Source: Candidatus Rokuibacteriota bacterium (GTDB lineage Bacteria > Methylomirabilota > Methylomirabilia > Rokubacteriales > CSP1-6). Taken from it: DNA of 64,000 nucleotides. The notes under the pieces were generated by a model. It had not been told where the DNA came from, ran no database searches, and was given only the letters and a program-made list of their open reading frames with translations. Below are positions 46,432 to 55,953 of this stretch, one piece after another. Every line of letters begins with the position of its first letter. Position 1 is the first letter of the stretch. Location: contig QHSL01000068.1 of the NCBI GenBank assembly GCA_003220435.1, positions 21,250 through 85,249 of the forward strand. The letters run 5' to 3'. Both the position numbers and the translations under genes were made by a program.

Positions 46432-46885
46432 CGAGCTGCGCCCGGCGCCGGGCGCCACGAAGCGGCGTAAGAAAATCGGTCGCGGGCCCGGCTCCGGCCA
46501 CGGCAAGACCTCCGGCAAGGGGCACAAGGGCCACAAGGCCCGGTCGGGCGGCGGCAAGCACGGCGGCTTCGAGGGCGGGCAGATGCCACTCTACCGGCGC
46601 GTGCCCAAGCGCGGCTTTATGCCGCACGGCGGCAAGACCGTCTACGCCATCGTGAACCTCGAGTCGCTGGGTGATTTCGCCGCGAACGCCGTGGTCGATC
46701 CGGCGAGCCTCGTCGCCGCGGGGCTGATCAAGAACACGCGCTCGCGCGTGAAGATCCTCGGCGACGGCGACGTCGCGCACGCGCTGACCGTTCGCGCTCA
46801 CGCGGTGAGCCAGTCCGCGCGCGCTAAGATCGAGGCCAAGGGCGGCCGGGTCGAGACGATCGCCGCGCAGGTGCCGGCTTCGTGA
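46421..46885 (+). CDS. rplO: 50S ribosomal protein L15
   Basis: L15 of 154 aa. Seen: [56 protein letters not shown] and the C-terminal ISA-type AKIEAKGGRVETI. GTG start within rpmD. Its stop overlaps the secY GTG by 4 bp. Confidence 0.95.
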   Translation: MKLDELRPAPGATKRRKKIGRGPGSGHGKTSGKGHKGHKARSGGGKHGGFEGGQMPLYRRVPKRGFMPHGGKTVYAIVNLESLGDFAANAVVDPASLVAAGLIKNTRSRVKILGDGDVAHALTVRAHAVSQSARAKIEAKGGRVETIAAQVPAS

Positions 46886-48210
46886 TCGAGAGCCTCCAGA
46901 GCTTCCAGAACGTCTTCAAGATCCCGGAGCTGAAGCGCCGCGTCCTCATGAGCGCGCTGATCCTGGTCGCCTACCGCCTGGGCGCCCACGTGCCCACGCC
47001 CGGCATCGACGGCCACGCGCTGGCGCAGTTCTTCGATCAGGTGCAGGGGACGCTCCTCGGGATGGTCGACCTGTTCTCGGGCGGCAACCTTCGACGGCTG
47101 TCGATCTTCGCGCTCGGCATCATGCCGTACATCTCGGCGTCGATCATCCTGCAGCTCCTGACGGTCGTCGTCCCGACGCTCGAGCGGCTCGCCAAGGAGG
47201 GCGAGGCGGGCCGCAAGAAGATCACCCAGTACACCCGCTACGGCACGATCGCGCTGTCGATGGTCCAGTCGCTGGGCATCGCCTACGGCCTCGAGAGCAT
47301 GCGGAGCCCGACCGGGCTCTCGATCGTGCCGACGCCTGGCTGGAGCTTCCGGCTACTCACGATGATCACGCTGACCGCAGGAACCGCGCTGATCATGTGG
47401 ATGGGTGAACAGATCTCGGAGAAGGGCATCGGCAACGGGATCTCGCTGATCATCTTCGCCGGCATCGTGGTGCGGCTGCCGTCGGCCCTCACCGCGTCCT
47501 ACACGCTGATCTCGACCGGCGAGCTGAAGCTCTTCGTGGTGATCGCGATCTTGTTGGTGATCGTCGCGGTGACCGCCGCGGTCGTGCTCATGCAGGAGGG
47601 CCAGCGGAAGATCCCCGTGCAGTACGCCAAGCGGGTCGTGGGCCGGCGCGTGTACGGCGGTCAGTCCACGCACATCCCGTTGCGCATCAACACGGCCGGG
47701 GTCATCCCGGTCATCTTCGCGTCGTCGCTGATCCTGTTCCCGGCGACGCTGACGCGCTTCGTGCCGCACCCGTGGATGCAGGCGATCGCCGACGCGATGT
47801 CGCCCGGGCGCGTCTTCTACACCGTGACGTACATGGCGCTGATCGTCTTCTTCGCCTACTTCTATACCGCGATCGTGTTCAACCCGATCGACCTGGCCGA
47901 CAACATGAAGAAGTACGGCGGCTTCATCCCGGGCGTGCGACCGGGCAAGAAGACGGCCGAGTACATCGACCGGACGCTCACCCGGATCACGCTGCCGGGC
48001 GCCCTGTTTCTGGCGTTGATCTCGGTGCTGCCCGATTACCTCATCCGCTGGTTCAACGTGCCGTTCTACTTCGGCGGGACGAGCCTTCTGATCGTGGTGG
48101 GCGTGGCGCTCGACACCGTGCGGCAGATGGAGTCCCATCTGCTCATGCGGAACTACGAGGGCTTCCTGAAAAAGTCGAAGAGCCGCTCGGCCGGGTACGG
48201 GGGAAGCTGA
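46882..48210 (+). CDS. secY: Preprotein translocase subunit SecY
   Basis: Protein-conducting channel of 442 aa with ten hydrophobic helices. Seen: VPTPGIDGHAL, MLIST-type block ASIILQLLTVVVPTLERLAKEG, GIGNGISLIIFAGIV, and the cytoplasmic loop C5 with GGFIPGVRPGKKTAEYID. Position between rplO and adk is classical. GTG start; adk begins 2 bp after the stop. Confidence 0.97.
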   Translation: MIESLQSFQNVFKIPELKRRVLMSALILVAYRLGAHVPTPGIDGHALAQFFDQVQGTLLGMVDLFSGGNLRRLSIFALGIMPYISASIILQLLTVVVPTLERLAKEGEAGRKKITQYTRYGTIALSMVQSLGIAYGLESMRSPTGLSIVPTPGWSFRLLTMITLTAGTALIMWMGEQISEKGIGNGISLIIFAGIVVRLPSALTASYTLISTGELKLFVVIAILLVIVAVTAAVVLMQEGQRKIPVQYAKRVVGRRVYGGQSTHIPLRINTAGVIPVIFASSLILFPATLTRFVPHPWMQAIADAMSPGRVFYTVTYMALIVFFAYFYTAIVFNPIDLADNMKKYGGFIPGVRPGKKTAEYIDRTLTRITLPGALFLALISVLPDYLIRWFNVPFYFGGTSLLIVVGVALDTVRQMESHLLMRNYEGFLKKSKSRSAGYGGS

Positions 48211-48212
48211 GC

Positions 48213-48863
48213 GTGCGCGTGGCGTTTCTCGGACCTCCGGGCGCTGGTAAGGGCACCCAGGCGCGCGAGCTTGCGCGCGAGTGGGGCGTGCCGCACGTGG
48301 CGACCGGCGACATGCTGCGCGAGGCGGCGGCGGCGCGGACGCCGCTCGGGCTCGAAGCCAAGCGCTACATGGACCTGGGCGCGCTCGTCCCCGACGAGGT
48401 GGTCGTCGGGGCCGCCGCCGAGCGGCTCGGTGCGCCGGACGCGGCGCGGGGCTTCATCCTCGACGGCTTCCCGCGGACCATCGCGCAGGCCGAGGCGCTG
48501 GCGCGTCTGCTGAAGGACGCGGGCCACGCGCTGGACATGGTCCTCTACTTCGACGTCTCCGAGCCCGAGCTGCTGCGCCGGCTGACCGGACGGCGCGTGT
48601 GCCGCGCGTGCGGCCACACGTACCACCTGACGTCGAGCCCGCCGAAGCGCGCCGGCGTCTGCGATGCGTGCGGCGGCGAGCTCTACCAGCGGGTCGACGA
48701 CAGCGAAGCCACCGTCCGCAACCGCCTCGAGGTCTACCGGAAGCAGACGTCGCCGCTGCTCGACTACTACCGCCAGCGAAACATGTTAACGACGGTGTCC
48801 GGCGAGGGCCCGGTCGAGGCGATCCGCGACGCGATCCGGGCGGCGGTGGGAGCGGCGCGGTGA
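48213..48863 (+). CDS. adk: Adenylate kinase (zinc-lid form)
   Basis: AMP kinase of 216 aa. Seen: P-loop [27 protein letters not shown] and the LID domain with Cys pairs CRACGHTYH and CDACGG, which bind zinc in the Gram-positive and several other lineages. GTG start 2 bp after secY; its stop overlaps map GTG. Confidence 0.96.
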   Translation: MRVAFLGPPGAGKGTQARELAREWGVPHVATGDMLREAAAARTPLGLEAKRYMDLGALVPDEVVVGAAAERLGAPDAARGFILDGFPRTIAQAEALARLLKDAGHALDMVLYFDVSEPELLRRLTGRRVCRACGHTYHLTSSPPKRAGVCDACGGELYQRVDDSEATVRNRLEVYRKQTSPLLDYYRQRNMLTTVSGEGPVEAIRDAIRAAVGAAR

Positions 48864-49654
48864 TCGTGCTCAAGTCGGCGCGGGAGATCGCCCTCATGCG
48901 GCGGGCGGGCCACGTCCTGGCCGGCGTCATGGAGCGGCTCCGCACGTTCGTCCGTCCGGGCATGTCGACGCTCGAGATCGACGAGGACGTCGAGGCATTC
49001 ATCCAGCGCGCGGGCGCGGCGACCGCGTTCAAGGGCTATCGCGGCTTTCCGGCGACCGCGTGCATCTCGATCAACGAGGAAGTCGTGCACGGCATCCCGT
49101 CGCCCCGGCGCAAGATCCGCGAGGGCGACATCGTCGGCCTCGACCTCGGCTGCATCGTCGAGGGCTACTACGCGGATTGCGCGTTCACGTTGCCGATCGG
49201 CCCGGTGCCGCCGCGGGTCCAGGAGCTCCTGGACACCACGCGGGAGAGCCTCGACCGCGCCATCCAGGAGTGCCGGCCCGGCCGGCGGCTCTCCGACGTG
49301 TCGCACGCGGTCCAGTCGCACGTCGAGGCGCACGGGTTCTCGGTGGTGCGCGCCTTCGTCGGTCACGGTATCGGACGGGCGCTGCACGAGGAGCCGCAGA
49401 TCCCGAACTTCGGCGATCCTGGCCGCGGCCCGCAGCTGCGAGCCGGCATGGTGCTGGCGATCGAACCGATGGTGACGATGGGAAGCTTCGAAGTCCGGAT
49501 CCTGGACGACGGCTGGACGGCGGTGACACAGGACGGGAGCCTGGCGGCGCATTTCGAGCACACGGTGGCGGTGACCGACAACGGCCCCGAAGTGCTGACG
49601 CGTCTGGCGGGCGAGCCGGTGGCGTCCGCGACGGGCGCGAGTCGAGGGCGATGA
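48860..49654 (+). CDS. map: Methionine aminopeptidase type I
   Basis: Metalloenzyme of 264 aa removing N-terminal Met. Metal ligands and pocket motifs: [34 protein letters not shown] with the two Asp ligands, [17 protein letters not shown] with His, MVLAIEPMV with Glu, and HFEHTVAVT with Glu. GTG overlaps adk and the TGA overlaps infA ATG. Confidence 0.96.
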   Translation: MIVLKSAREIALMRRAGHVLAGVMERLRTFVRPGMSTLEIDEDVEAFIQRAGAATAFKGYRGFPATACISINEEVVHGIPSPRRKIREGDIVGLDLGCIVEGYYADCAFTLPIGPVPPRVQELLDTTRESLDRAIQECRPGRRLSDVSHAVQSHVEAHGFSVVRAFVGHGIGRALHEEPQIPNFGDPGRGPQLRAGMVLAIEPMVTMGSFEVRILDDGWTAVTQDGSLAAHFEHTVAVTDNGPEVLTRLAGEPVASATGASRGR

Positions 49655-49872
49655 GTCCAAAAGAAGACGCGATCGAGGTCGAGGGCACGGTGGTGGAGCC
49701 GCTGCCCAACGCGATGTTCCGGGTCGAGCTCGAGAACGGACACAAGGTGCTGGCGCACGTCAGCGGGAAGATGCGGATGAACTTCATCCGCATCCTGCCG
49801 GGCGACCGCGTGAAGGTGGAGCTGTCGCCGTACGACCTCACGCGCGGGCGCATCACCTATCGCTTCAAGTAG
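49651..49872 (+). CDS. infA: Translation initiation factor IF-1
   Basis: IF-1 of 73 aa, single OB fold. Seen: [58 protein letters not shown] in sequence (quoted by parts: [16 protein letters not shown]). ATG overlaps the map stop (ATGA). rpmJ follows. Confidence 0.97.
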   Translation: MSPKEDAIEVEGTVVEPLPNAMFRVELENGHKVLAHVSGKMRMNFIRILPGDRVKVELSPYDLTRGRITYRFK

Positions 49873-49896
49873 GGCGGGGGACGAGGGCAGACGACG

Positions 49897-50010
49897 ATGA
49901 AAGTTCGGCCGTCGGTCAAGGTTCGCTGCGAGCATTGCAAGATTGTGAAGCGTCGCGGCGTGACGCGGATCATCTGCAAGAACCCGCGGCACAAAGCGCG
50001 ACAGGGCTGA
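49897..50010 (+). CDS. rpmJ: 50S ribosomal protein L36 (zinc type)
   Basis: L36 of 37 aa: [20 protein letters not shown] and [12 protein letters not shown]. Zinc ligands are the Cys pair CEHC, a further Cys and His, so this is the C+ form. Short gene between infA and rpsM, in its universal place. Confidence 0.97.
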   Translation: MKVRPSVKVRCEHCKIVKRRGVTRIICKNPRHKARQG

Positions 50011-50026
50011 GAGGACGGAGGCACCT

Positions 50027-50461
50027 ATGGCACGAGTGGCGGGAGTGGATCTGCCTCGGGAGAAGCGGGGCGAAGTCGCGGTCACGTACATCTACGGTCT
50101 CGGGCGCTCCACGGCGCGGAACATCCTGCTGCGGGCCACCGTCGATCCCAGCAAGCGGGTGAAGGCGTGGACGGACGAGGAAGTGGCCCGGATCCGCGAG
50201 ATCATCGAGCGGGAGTTCAAGGTGGAGGGCGACCTACGCCGCGACGTGTCGATGAACGTGAAGCGACTCATGGACATCGGGACGTATCGCGGCATTCGAC
50301 ACCGCCGCGGATTGCCCGTGCGGGGACAGCGCACGCACACCAACGCCCGGACCCGGAAGGGTCCGAAGCGCGGCGTGATGGTGAAGAAGAAGACGACGGC
50401 GGCGGCGCCGTCGGCGCCCGCCCCGGCCGCGGCGGCGGCACCGAAGAAAGCAGGAGCGTAA
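50027..50461 (+). CDS. rpsM: 30S ribosomal protein S13 with extended tail
   Basis: S13 of 144 aa. Core: [34 protein letters not shown] and the signature [25 protein letters not shown] (quoted in part). About 25 extra residues follow, an Ala/Pro-rich tail beginning after [20 protein letters not shown] upstream. 3 bp to rpsK. Confidence 0.95.
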   Translation: MARVAGVDLPREKRGEVAVTYIYGLGRSTARNILLRATVDPSKRVKAWTDEEVARIREIIEREFKVEGDLRRDVSMNVKRLMDIGTYRGIRHRRGLPVRGQRTHTNARTRKGPKRGVMVKKKTTAAAPSAPAPAAAAAPKKAGA

Positions 50462-50464
50462 GGC

Positions 50465-50872
50465 ATGGCCGAAGAGAGCAAGCCAGCACCACGAAAAAAG
50501 GGCGGCAAGCGGCGCGAGCGGCGCGAGGTGCGCACCGGCATCGCCCACATCCAGGCGACGTTCAACAACACGATCGTCACGCTCACCGACCGGAACGGCA
50601 ACGTCGTGTCCTGGTCGAGCGCCGGCAGCGCCGGGTTCAAAGGCTCGCGCAAGAGCACGCCCTTCGCGGCGCAGACCGCCTCCGAGCTGGCCGCGCGCAA
50701 GGCGATGGAGTTCGGCCTCAAGCAGATCGAGGTCTTCGTCCGCGGCCCGGGCGCCGGGCGCGAGGCGGCGATCCGCTCGCTGCAGGCCGCCGGCCTTGAA
50801 GTCACCGCGATCCGTGACGTGACGCCGATCCCGCACGACGGCTGCCGGCCGCCGAAGCGACGGCGGGTGTAG
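50465..50872 (+). CDS. rpsK: 30S ribosomal protein S11
   Basis: S11 of 135 aa. Seen: [41 protein letters not shown] and the C-terminal signature [27 protein letters not shown] end ([17 protein letters not shown]). Normal length with a Lys-rich N-terminus. Confidence 0.97.
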   Translation: MAEESKPAPRKKGGKRRERREVRTGIAHIQATFNNTIVTLTDRNGNVVSWSSAGSAGFKGSRKSTPFAAQTASELAARKAMEFGLKQIEVFVRGPGAGREAAIRSLQAAGLEVTAIRDVTPIPHDGCRPPKRRRV

Positions 50873-50881
50873 GGGCCGGCG

Positions 50882-51505
50882 ATGGCGCGATATCGCGACG
50901 CGAAGTGCCGGCTGTGCCGACGCGAGGGGCAGAAGCTCTTCTTGAAGGGCGCCCGCTGCTTCACCGACAAGTGCGCGATCGAGCGGCGCAACTATCCGCC
51001 GGGCCAGCACGGCCTCAACCGCGGCAAGCTGACCGCCTTCGGCGTCCAGCTCCGCGAGAAGCAGAAGGCCAAGCGGATCTACGGCGTGCTGGAGAGCCAG
51101 TTCCGCAAGTACTTCCAGTGGGCCGAAGCCGAGAGGGGCGTCACCGGCGAAAACTTGTTGCGGCTCCTCGAGCTGCGCCTCGACAACGTCGTGCATCGGC
51201 TCGGCTTTGCGGCGTCGCGCCGGGAAGGGAGGCAGATGGTGGCGCACGGCCACTTCCAGGTGAGCGGACGGAAGGTGTCGATCCCGTCGTTCCTGGTGAA
51301 GGTGGGCGACACGGTCCAGCTCCGGCCGACCTCCAAGCTGCAGCCCCGCATCGACGACAACCTCAACGCCGGCCGCGGCCAGGTGCCGCAATGGCTGGAG
51401 CTCGAACCGAACGAGAAGAAGGGCGTCGTCCGGAGCTTGCCGCTGCGTGACGACATCCAGATTCCCGTCGCCGAGCAGCTCATCGTCGAGCTGTACAGCA
51501 AGTAA
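50882..51505 (+). CDS. rpsD: 30S ribosomal protein S4 (zinc type)
   Basis: S4 of 207 aa. N-terminal zinc site with CRLC and two further Cys (CF, KCAIERR), S4 domain [28 protein letters not shown] in sequence (part quoted: [14 protein letters not shown]). First binder of 16S rRNA and in E. coli repressor of the alpha operon. rpoA follows. Confidence 0.96.
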   Translation: MARYRDAKCRLCRREGQKLFLKGARCFTDKCAIERRNYPPGQHGLNRGKLTAFGVQLREKQKAKRIYGVLESQFRKYFQWAEAERGVTGENLLRLLELRLDNVVHRLGFAASRREGRQMVAHGHFQVSGRKVSIPSFLVKVGDTVQLRPTSKLQPRIDDNLNAGRGQVPQWLELEPNEKKGVVRSLPLRDDIQIPVAEQLIVELYSK

Positions 51506-51518
51506 GGAAGGCTATGCT

Positions 51519-52499
51519 ATGCCACGCATTCCATTTCAGAAGCCGAAGCGGATCGAGTGGGAGATTTTGAGTGACCAGTACGGGCGTCTCGTCGCCGAGC
51601 CCTTCGAGAAGGGCTATGCGCTCTCGGTCGGGAGCTCGCTGCGGCGGACCCTGCTGGCGATCGTGCCGGGCGCCGCGGTCTCCTGGGTGCGCATCGACGG
51701 GGTGAAGAGCGCCGAGGCGAAGATCCCGGGGGTCAAGGAGACCACGGTCGACGTCCTGCTCAACCTCAAAAAGCTCGCCATCCAGGTGCCGTCGAACGAG
51801 CCCAAGGTCCTCCGGCTCGACGTCACCGGGCCGAAGACCGTGACCGGGGCGGATGTGCCGGAGACTGACGTGGAGGTGGTGAACCCGGCGGTCCACCTGT
51901 TCACGATCGAGTCGGCGACCCGGGTGGCGATCGAGCTCGGGGTCGGCATCGGCCGCGGCTACGAGGCGGTCGACCGCGCGACCACGGCCACGCCGGCCGG
52001 CGCCCTGGCGATCGACGCCGCCTACTCGCCGATCACGCGGGTGGCGTACAACGTCGAGATGTCGCGGCTCGGCAAGATCACCGACTACGAGAAGCTGGTG
52101 CTCGAGGTGTGGACGAACGGCTCGGTGAGCCCGGACGATGCGCTCACGCGGGCGTCGACCTATCTCAAGGAGCACTTCCGCCCGCTCGCCTCGACGGCGC
52201 CGCCCGAGGACGAGGAGGCCGAGGGCGGGGACGGCGAGGCGTTCCTGCGCGAAGCCCTCGCCAAGCCGCTCGAGGAGCTGGAGCTGCCGGCGCGCGCCAT
52301 CAACGCGCTGAAGAACGCCGAGCTGAACCTGGTGGTCGACCTCGTGCAGAAGTCCGAGTCCGATCTCGAGCACGTCAAGAACCTGGGCGACAAGTCGATC
52401 GACGAGATCAAGACGGCGCTGGCCGCCCTCGGGCTGTCGCTCGGCATGCGGATCGACCCCAACGTCCTCGGCGCCCTTGGAAGGGGAGTCGTGCGGTGA
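51519..52499 (+). CDS. rpoA: RNA polymerase alpha subunit
   Basis: Alpha subunit of 326 aa. N-terminal dimerisation domain with FEKGYALSVGSSLRRTLLA and KIPGVKETTVDVLLNLKKL; linker near 235-245 rich in Glu/Asp; C-terminal domain with LELPARAINALKNAELN and GDKSIDEIKTALAALGLSLG that binds UP elements and activators. ATG at 51519 fits MPRIPFQKPKRIEWE; RBS GGAAGG. GTG of rplQ overlaps the stop. Confidence 0.96.
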   Translation: MPRIPFQKPKRIEWEILSDQYGRLVAEPFEKGYALSVGSSLRRTLLAIVPGAAVSWVRIDGVKSAEAKIPGVKETTVDVLLNLKKLAIQVPSNEPKVLRLDVTGPKTVTGADVPETDVEVVNPAVHLFTIESATRVAIELGVGIGRGYEAVDRATTATPAGALAIDAAYSPITRVAYNVEMSRLGKITDYEKLVLEVWTNGSVSPDDALTRASTYLKEHFRPLASTAPPEDEEAEGGDGEAFLREALAKPLEELELPARAINALKNAELNLVVDLVQKSESDLEHVKNLGDKSIDEIKTALAALGLSLGMRIDPNVLGALGRGVVR

Positions 52500-52969
52500 G
52501 ACATCGGAACGACGGTTTCAAGCTCGGACGCCTCACGCAGCACCGCTGGGCGCTGTTCCGCAACCTCCTGGTGGCGCTGTTCCGGCACGAGCGCATCGTC
52601 ACCACCGAGACGAAGGCCAAGGCGGTGCGCGGGCTGGCCGACCACATGGTCACGCTGGCCAAGCGCGAGAATCTCCACGCTCGCCGGCAGGTGCTGACGA
52701 TGGTCCCCGACGCCGAGGTGGTGGGCCGGCTCTTCGACACGATCGCGGCGCGGTTCGCCGATCGCAACGGCGGCTACACCCGCATCGTCAAGGCCGGGCG
52801 GCGTCCGGGCGACGCCGCGCCGATGGTGTTCCTCGAGCTGGTCGATCGCGCGGAGACGCCGAAGGACAAGGACACGAAGACCGAGAAAAAGGCCCGGGCG
52901 CCGCGCGGTGAAGCGGGCGCCACCGGCCGGAGGAAGCGGAAGGAAAAAGCGGCCGCCGCCTCCGCGTAG
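52496..52969 (+). CDS. rplQ: 50S ribosomal protein L17 with extended tail
   Basis: L17 of 157 aa. Core to about residue 120: MRHRNDGFKLGRLTQHRWAL, FRNLLVALFRHERIVTTETKAKAVR and GGYTRIVKAGRRPGDAAPM. The last 35 residues are Lys/Arg/Ala rich and longer than usual. It closes the alpha operon. GTG start. Confidence 0.95.
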   Translation: MRHRNDGFKLGRLTQHRWALFRNLLVALFRHERIVTTETKAKAVRGLADHMVTLAKRENLHARRQVLTMVPDAEVVGRLFDTIAARFADRNGGYTRIVKAGRRPGDAAPMVFLELVDRAETPKDKDTKTEKKARAPRGEAGATGRRKRKEKAAAASA

Positions 52970-53010
52970 CCGCCCGACCGAGTCGGCGCCCGCGAGGCGC
53001 GGCGGCTTTT
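52969..53010 (+). terminator. Weak terminator-like stem after rplQ
   Basis: GCCGCC at 52969-52974 can pair with GGCGGC at 53001-53006, followed by TTTT. The 26-nt loop holds the smaller palindrome CCGAGTCGG. Stem is short, so the assignment is tentative. Confidence 0.35.
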
Positions 53011-53021
53011 CGAGGCGAGGT

Positions 53022-53171
53022 TTATCGGGGCGGCATTGGCGCTGGCGCGGTCGCGGCGGGCGTCGTCCCCGCCGTGGCGACGACCGAAGGGTACTTCGCG
53101 CAGGCTGCGAGCGCCGCGAGCAACAGGGCCAACGCGATCAGACTCACCGCCGATTTCAGTTCCGAGCCCAT
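53022..53171 (-). CDS. Small lipoprotein, 49 aa
   Basis: Unrecognised small gene on the minus strand: MGSELKSAVSLIALALLLAA, then lipobox LAAC (Cys24) and a short Ala/Pro/Thr tail to a TAA stop. A good RBS (AAAGGAGA) lies 5-6 bp upstream of the ATG at 53171. It resembles entericidin-like or Lpp-like tiny envelope lipoproteins in build only. It converges with rplQ. Function unknown. Confidence 0.6.
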   Translation of the reverse strand: MGSELKSAVSLIALALLLAALAACAKYPSVVATAGTTPAATAPAPMPPR

Positions 53172-53382
53172 GGGTAGTCTCCTTTCGTCGTTCGTTCTCG
53201 ACCTACCTCCGGAAGTGCAGGGGCGGTGCCAGCCGAACTTCGCGTTGTCGAATAGTGACTTGGAGCGTTCGGGGTTCAGGCGTGTGACAGTCAGACCCGG
53301 CCGACTGACGGGGATTGTCGGCCGGCCGGGCTCGCATGCGTGGGGCCCTGAAATCGCGGCGGTCGCGTAGACTCGAGTCCTG

Positions 53383-53985
53383 CTGGACGCGTGCTGCGAA
53401 GTCCGAGAGATCCCGCGCGAGCAACGGCGCGTGCTCCACGCGGTCCTCTGGATCAACGTCGTGATGTTCCTGGTCGAGAGCGCGACGGGTATTTTCGCCA
53501 ACTCGACGGCATTGTTCGCCGACTCCGTCGACATGCTCGACGACGCCATCGTGTACGGGTTCAGCCTCTACGTCGTCAGCCGGGGTCTCCTCTGGCAAGC
53601 CCGCGCGGCGCTGCTAAAGGCGTCATCATGGGCGCCTTCGGGATCGACGTGCTCGTCCAGGTGGCGGTGAAGATCGCGCGAGGGCTCACACCAGCGGCCG
53701 ACGTCATGGGCGCGGTCGGCGTGCTCGCACTCGCCGCCAACCTGTTCTGCCTGATGGTGCTCTGGCGACGGCGAGACGAACGACATCAACATGCGGTCGG
53801 CCTGGATCTGCTCACGGAACGACGTGATCGGCAACGCGGGCGTCCTGGTGGCCGCCGTCCTGGTCTGGCTGACCAGCTCGCCGGTACCGGACATCGTGAT
53901 CGGACTGCTGGTGGCCTCGGTGTTCGGGCGCTCGGCGGTGCAGGTGATCCGCGACGCATCGCGCGCCGTCGCCGTATCGGGTTGA
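53383..53985 (+). pseudogene. Cation transporter (CDF-like), frameshifted
   Basis: Three collinear pieces of one membrane protein are readable: frame 1 to about 53618 (DACCEVREIP, then WINVVMFLVESATGIFANST and ADSVDMLDDAIVYGFSLYVV), frame 3 from about 53620 to 53768 (GVIMGAFGIDVLVQVAVKIA, LALAANLFCLMVLWRR) and frame 1 again from about 53770 (ETNDINMRSAWICSRNDVIG). Joining them needs a 1-base gain near 53619 (CTAAAGG) and a 1-base loss near 53766-53772. The product would be about 200 aa, with the HD/NDxxxN-type motifs of CDF metal transporters. Either a decayed gene or two sequencing indels. Confidence 0.75.
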
Positions 53986-53988
53986 GGC

Positions 53989-54009
53989 GGGGGGCCCCGG
54001 AGGCCCCCC
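53989..54009. terminator. Hairpin between convergent genes
   Basis: A perfect 8-bp stem GGGGGGCC/GGCCCCCC (53989-53996, 54002-54009) with loop CCGGA sits exactly between the stop of the cation transporter and the stop of the minus-strand hydrolase. It could stop transcription from both sides, although no T-run follows. Confidence 0.5.
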
Positions 54010-54016
54010 AGCCACC

Positions 54017-54691
54017 TCACTTCACGCTCTGGCGGAAGAACGCCAGCGTCCGCCTCCACGCGTCGGTCGCCGCGGCCTTGTTGTAGACGTCGGCGCGGTC
54101 GTCGTTGAAGAAGCCGTGGTCCACGCCCGGGTAGATGTGGAACTCGGACTGTTTGCCGGCCTTCTTGATCGCCGCGTCGGTGTCCTTGGCCACCTGGGGC
54201 GTCACGAAGCCGTCCTTCTCCGCGAAGAGACCCAGGACCGGTCCCGAGAGCTTTGAGTAGTCCGGCTTCACGTTGGGATGGATGCCGTAGAAGTTCACGC
54301 ACGCGCCGACCGACGGGTTGAGCGTAGCCGCGAAGAGGGCGAGCTGGCCGCCCATGCAGAACCCTACCGCGCCGAGCTTCTTCGCGGACGACTGGCCCAG
54401 CAGGTAGGTCGCGGCGCCGCGCAGATCGCGCTCGGCCTGCGAGATGTTGAGCGCCATGAAGAGCTTGCCGGCGCCGTCGGGCTCGCTGGCCGTCTTGCCG
54501 TGGTACATGTCGGGCGCGAGCGCCGTGAAACCCTCCGCGGCGAAGCGGTCGCAGACGTTCTTGATGTGACCGACCAGCCCCCACCACTCCTGGAGCACGA
54601 CAACCCCCGGGCCCTTGCCGGAGGCGGGCGTCGACAGGTAAGCCGCGGTCTTGCTGCCGTTGGACGCGAACTCCACCATCGTTCCAGCCAT
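54017..54691 (-). CDS. Dienelactone hydrolase family protein
   Basis: Alpha/beta hydrolase of 224 aa. Nucleophile elbow GAVGFCMGGQLAL with Cys112, acid Asp in FAEKDGFVTP and His in YPGVDHGFFND, the triad of the dienelactone hydrolase family. N-terminal part has VVVLQEWWGL, typical of DLH. ATG at 54691 follows AGGGAGGATC; longer frames through the neighbouring gene are discarded. No aromatic-degradation genes lie nearby, so the substrate is unknown. Probably cytosolic. Confidence 0.9.
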   Translation of the reverse strand: MAGTMVEFASNGSKTAAYLSTPASGKGPGVVVLQEWWGLVGHIKNVCDRFAAEGFTALAPDMYHGKTASEPDGAGKLFMALNISQAERDLRGAATYLLGQSSAKKLGAVGFCMGGQLALFAATLNPSVGACVNFYGIHPNVKPDYSKLSGPVLGLFAEKDGFVTPQVAKDTDAAIKKAGKQSEFHIYPGVDHGFFNDDRADVYNKAAATDAWRRTLAFFRQSVK

Positions 54692-54693
54692 GT

Positions 54694-55953
54694 TCAGGAT
54701 CCTCCCTGATTGGCGCCGATGGTGGGAGCCACCGGCGTGATCTTGACCGCCGAGACGTGCCGGGCGTCGGCCTCGAGCACGGTCATCGTGTAGCCCGGAA
54801 TCTGGAACTCCTCGCCCGCCCGCGGAATGCGATGCAGGGTGGCGAGCACGAGACCCGCGACGGTCTCGTAGTCGCGCTTGGGCAGCGTCCAGTCGAACGC
54901 CTCGTTCAACTCGTCGATGTTCGCGCGCGCGGCGACCCGGTAGCTGCCGTCCGGCAGCCGCTCGGCCGCGGCCGGCGCCCGCTCGTGCTCGTCCTGGATG
55001 TCTCCGACGATCTCCTCGAGGATGTCCTCGAGCGTCACGACGCCGGTCGAGCCGCCGTACTCGTCCACGACCACGGCCATGTGGGTGCGGTTGCGCTGGA
55101 TCTCGCGAAGCAGGTCGTCGATGCGCTTGGTTTCGGGCACATAGTACGGCGTGCGCTTGAGCACGTCCAGGGTCGGCACCGACGCGCCGCGGCTCAACAG
55201 GTCCTTCACGCTGACCACCCCGACGATGTTGGTCTCGCGCTGCCGGTAGATCGGGATCCGAGAGAACCCACGCTCTCGGACGAGCGCGACCGCGTCCCGC
55301 GGCGAGGCGGTGTCGGGGAGCATGGCCACCTCGACCAGCGGGACCATCACCTCGCGCACCGTCGTGTCGCCGAGGTCGAAGATCTTGTCGATCAGCTTGG
55401 CCTCGTTCGTCGTCACATCCGCCTCGTCGGGCTCCATCTGCAGCAGTGCCTTCAGCTCCTCGCGCGACACGAACGCGCGCATGTCGGGCTGGCGCCCGCC
55501 GAAGGTCCTCAGGACCGCACCGACGACGAAGTTGGCGACCGCCACGAACGGTACCAGCAGCGTGGCCGTCCAGGTGAGCGGCCGGTAGAGTCTCAAGATC
55601 AGGCTCGTGGCCCATTCCCGCGCGATGGCCTTCGGGATGATCTCGCCGAAGACGAGCATCAGTGGGGTCAACAGCAGCGTCACCACGATCGGCGCCATGC
55701 TGCCCAAGACCGGCAGGAGACTCCACGTCACCGCCGAGGCCGCCACGATGTGCGCCACCGTCACGCCGATCATCGCGGTCGACAGCGCGCGCTCGGGCTG
55801 GCGGAACGCCTCCAGGTAGAGTGCCGCGGTGGTACTCCCCTCCTCGGCGAGGTGGCGGAGGCGAAGGCGATTGGCCGCGATGAACGCCATCTCCGCCGCC
55901 GAGAAGAACATCGTCAGCGCGAGACAGAGCCCGGCGAGCCAGAGGAGGCTCAC
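54694..55953 (-). CDS. CorC/HlyC-type CBS-domain membrane protein
   Basis: Protein of 419 aa: N-terminal CNNM/DUF21 transmembrane domain (about 1-185, several helices; GEIIPKAIAREWA), a CBS pair (about 200-325; VREVMVPLVEV, VVVDEYGGSTGVVTLEDILEEIVGDI in sequence, quoted in part) and the CorC_HlyC domain (about 340-410). Family members are implicated in magnesium/cobalt efflux or resistance. It overlaps its upstream paralogue by 4 bp; DLH starts just after its stop. Confidence 0.9.
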   Translation of the reverse strand: MSLLWLAGLCLALTMFFSAAEMAFIAANRLRLRHLAEEGSTTAALYLEAFRQPERALSTAMIGVTVAHIVAASAVTWSLLPVLGSMAPIVVTLLLTPLMLVFGEIIPKAIAREWATSLILRLYRPLTWTATLLVPFVAVANFVVGAVLRTFGGRQPDMRAFVSREELKALLQMEPDEADVTTNEAKLIDKIFDLGDTTVREVMVPLVEVAMLPDTASPRDAVALVRERGFSRIPIYRQRETNIVGVVSVKDLLSRGASVPTLDVLKRTPYYVPETKRIDDLLREIQRNRTHMAVVVDEYGGSTGVVTLEDILEEIVGDIQDEHERAPAAAERLPDGSYRVAARANIDELNEAFDWTLPKRDYETVAGLVLATLHRIPRAGEEFQIPGYTMTVLEADARHVSAVKITPVAPTIGANQGGS

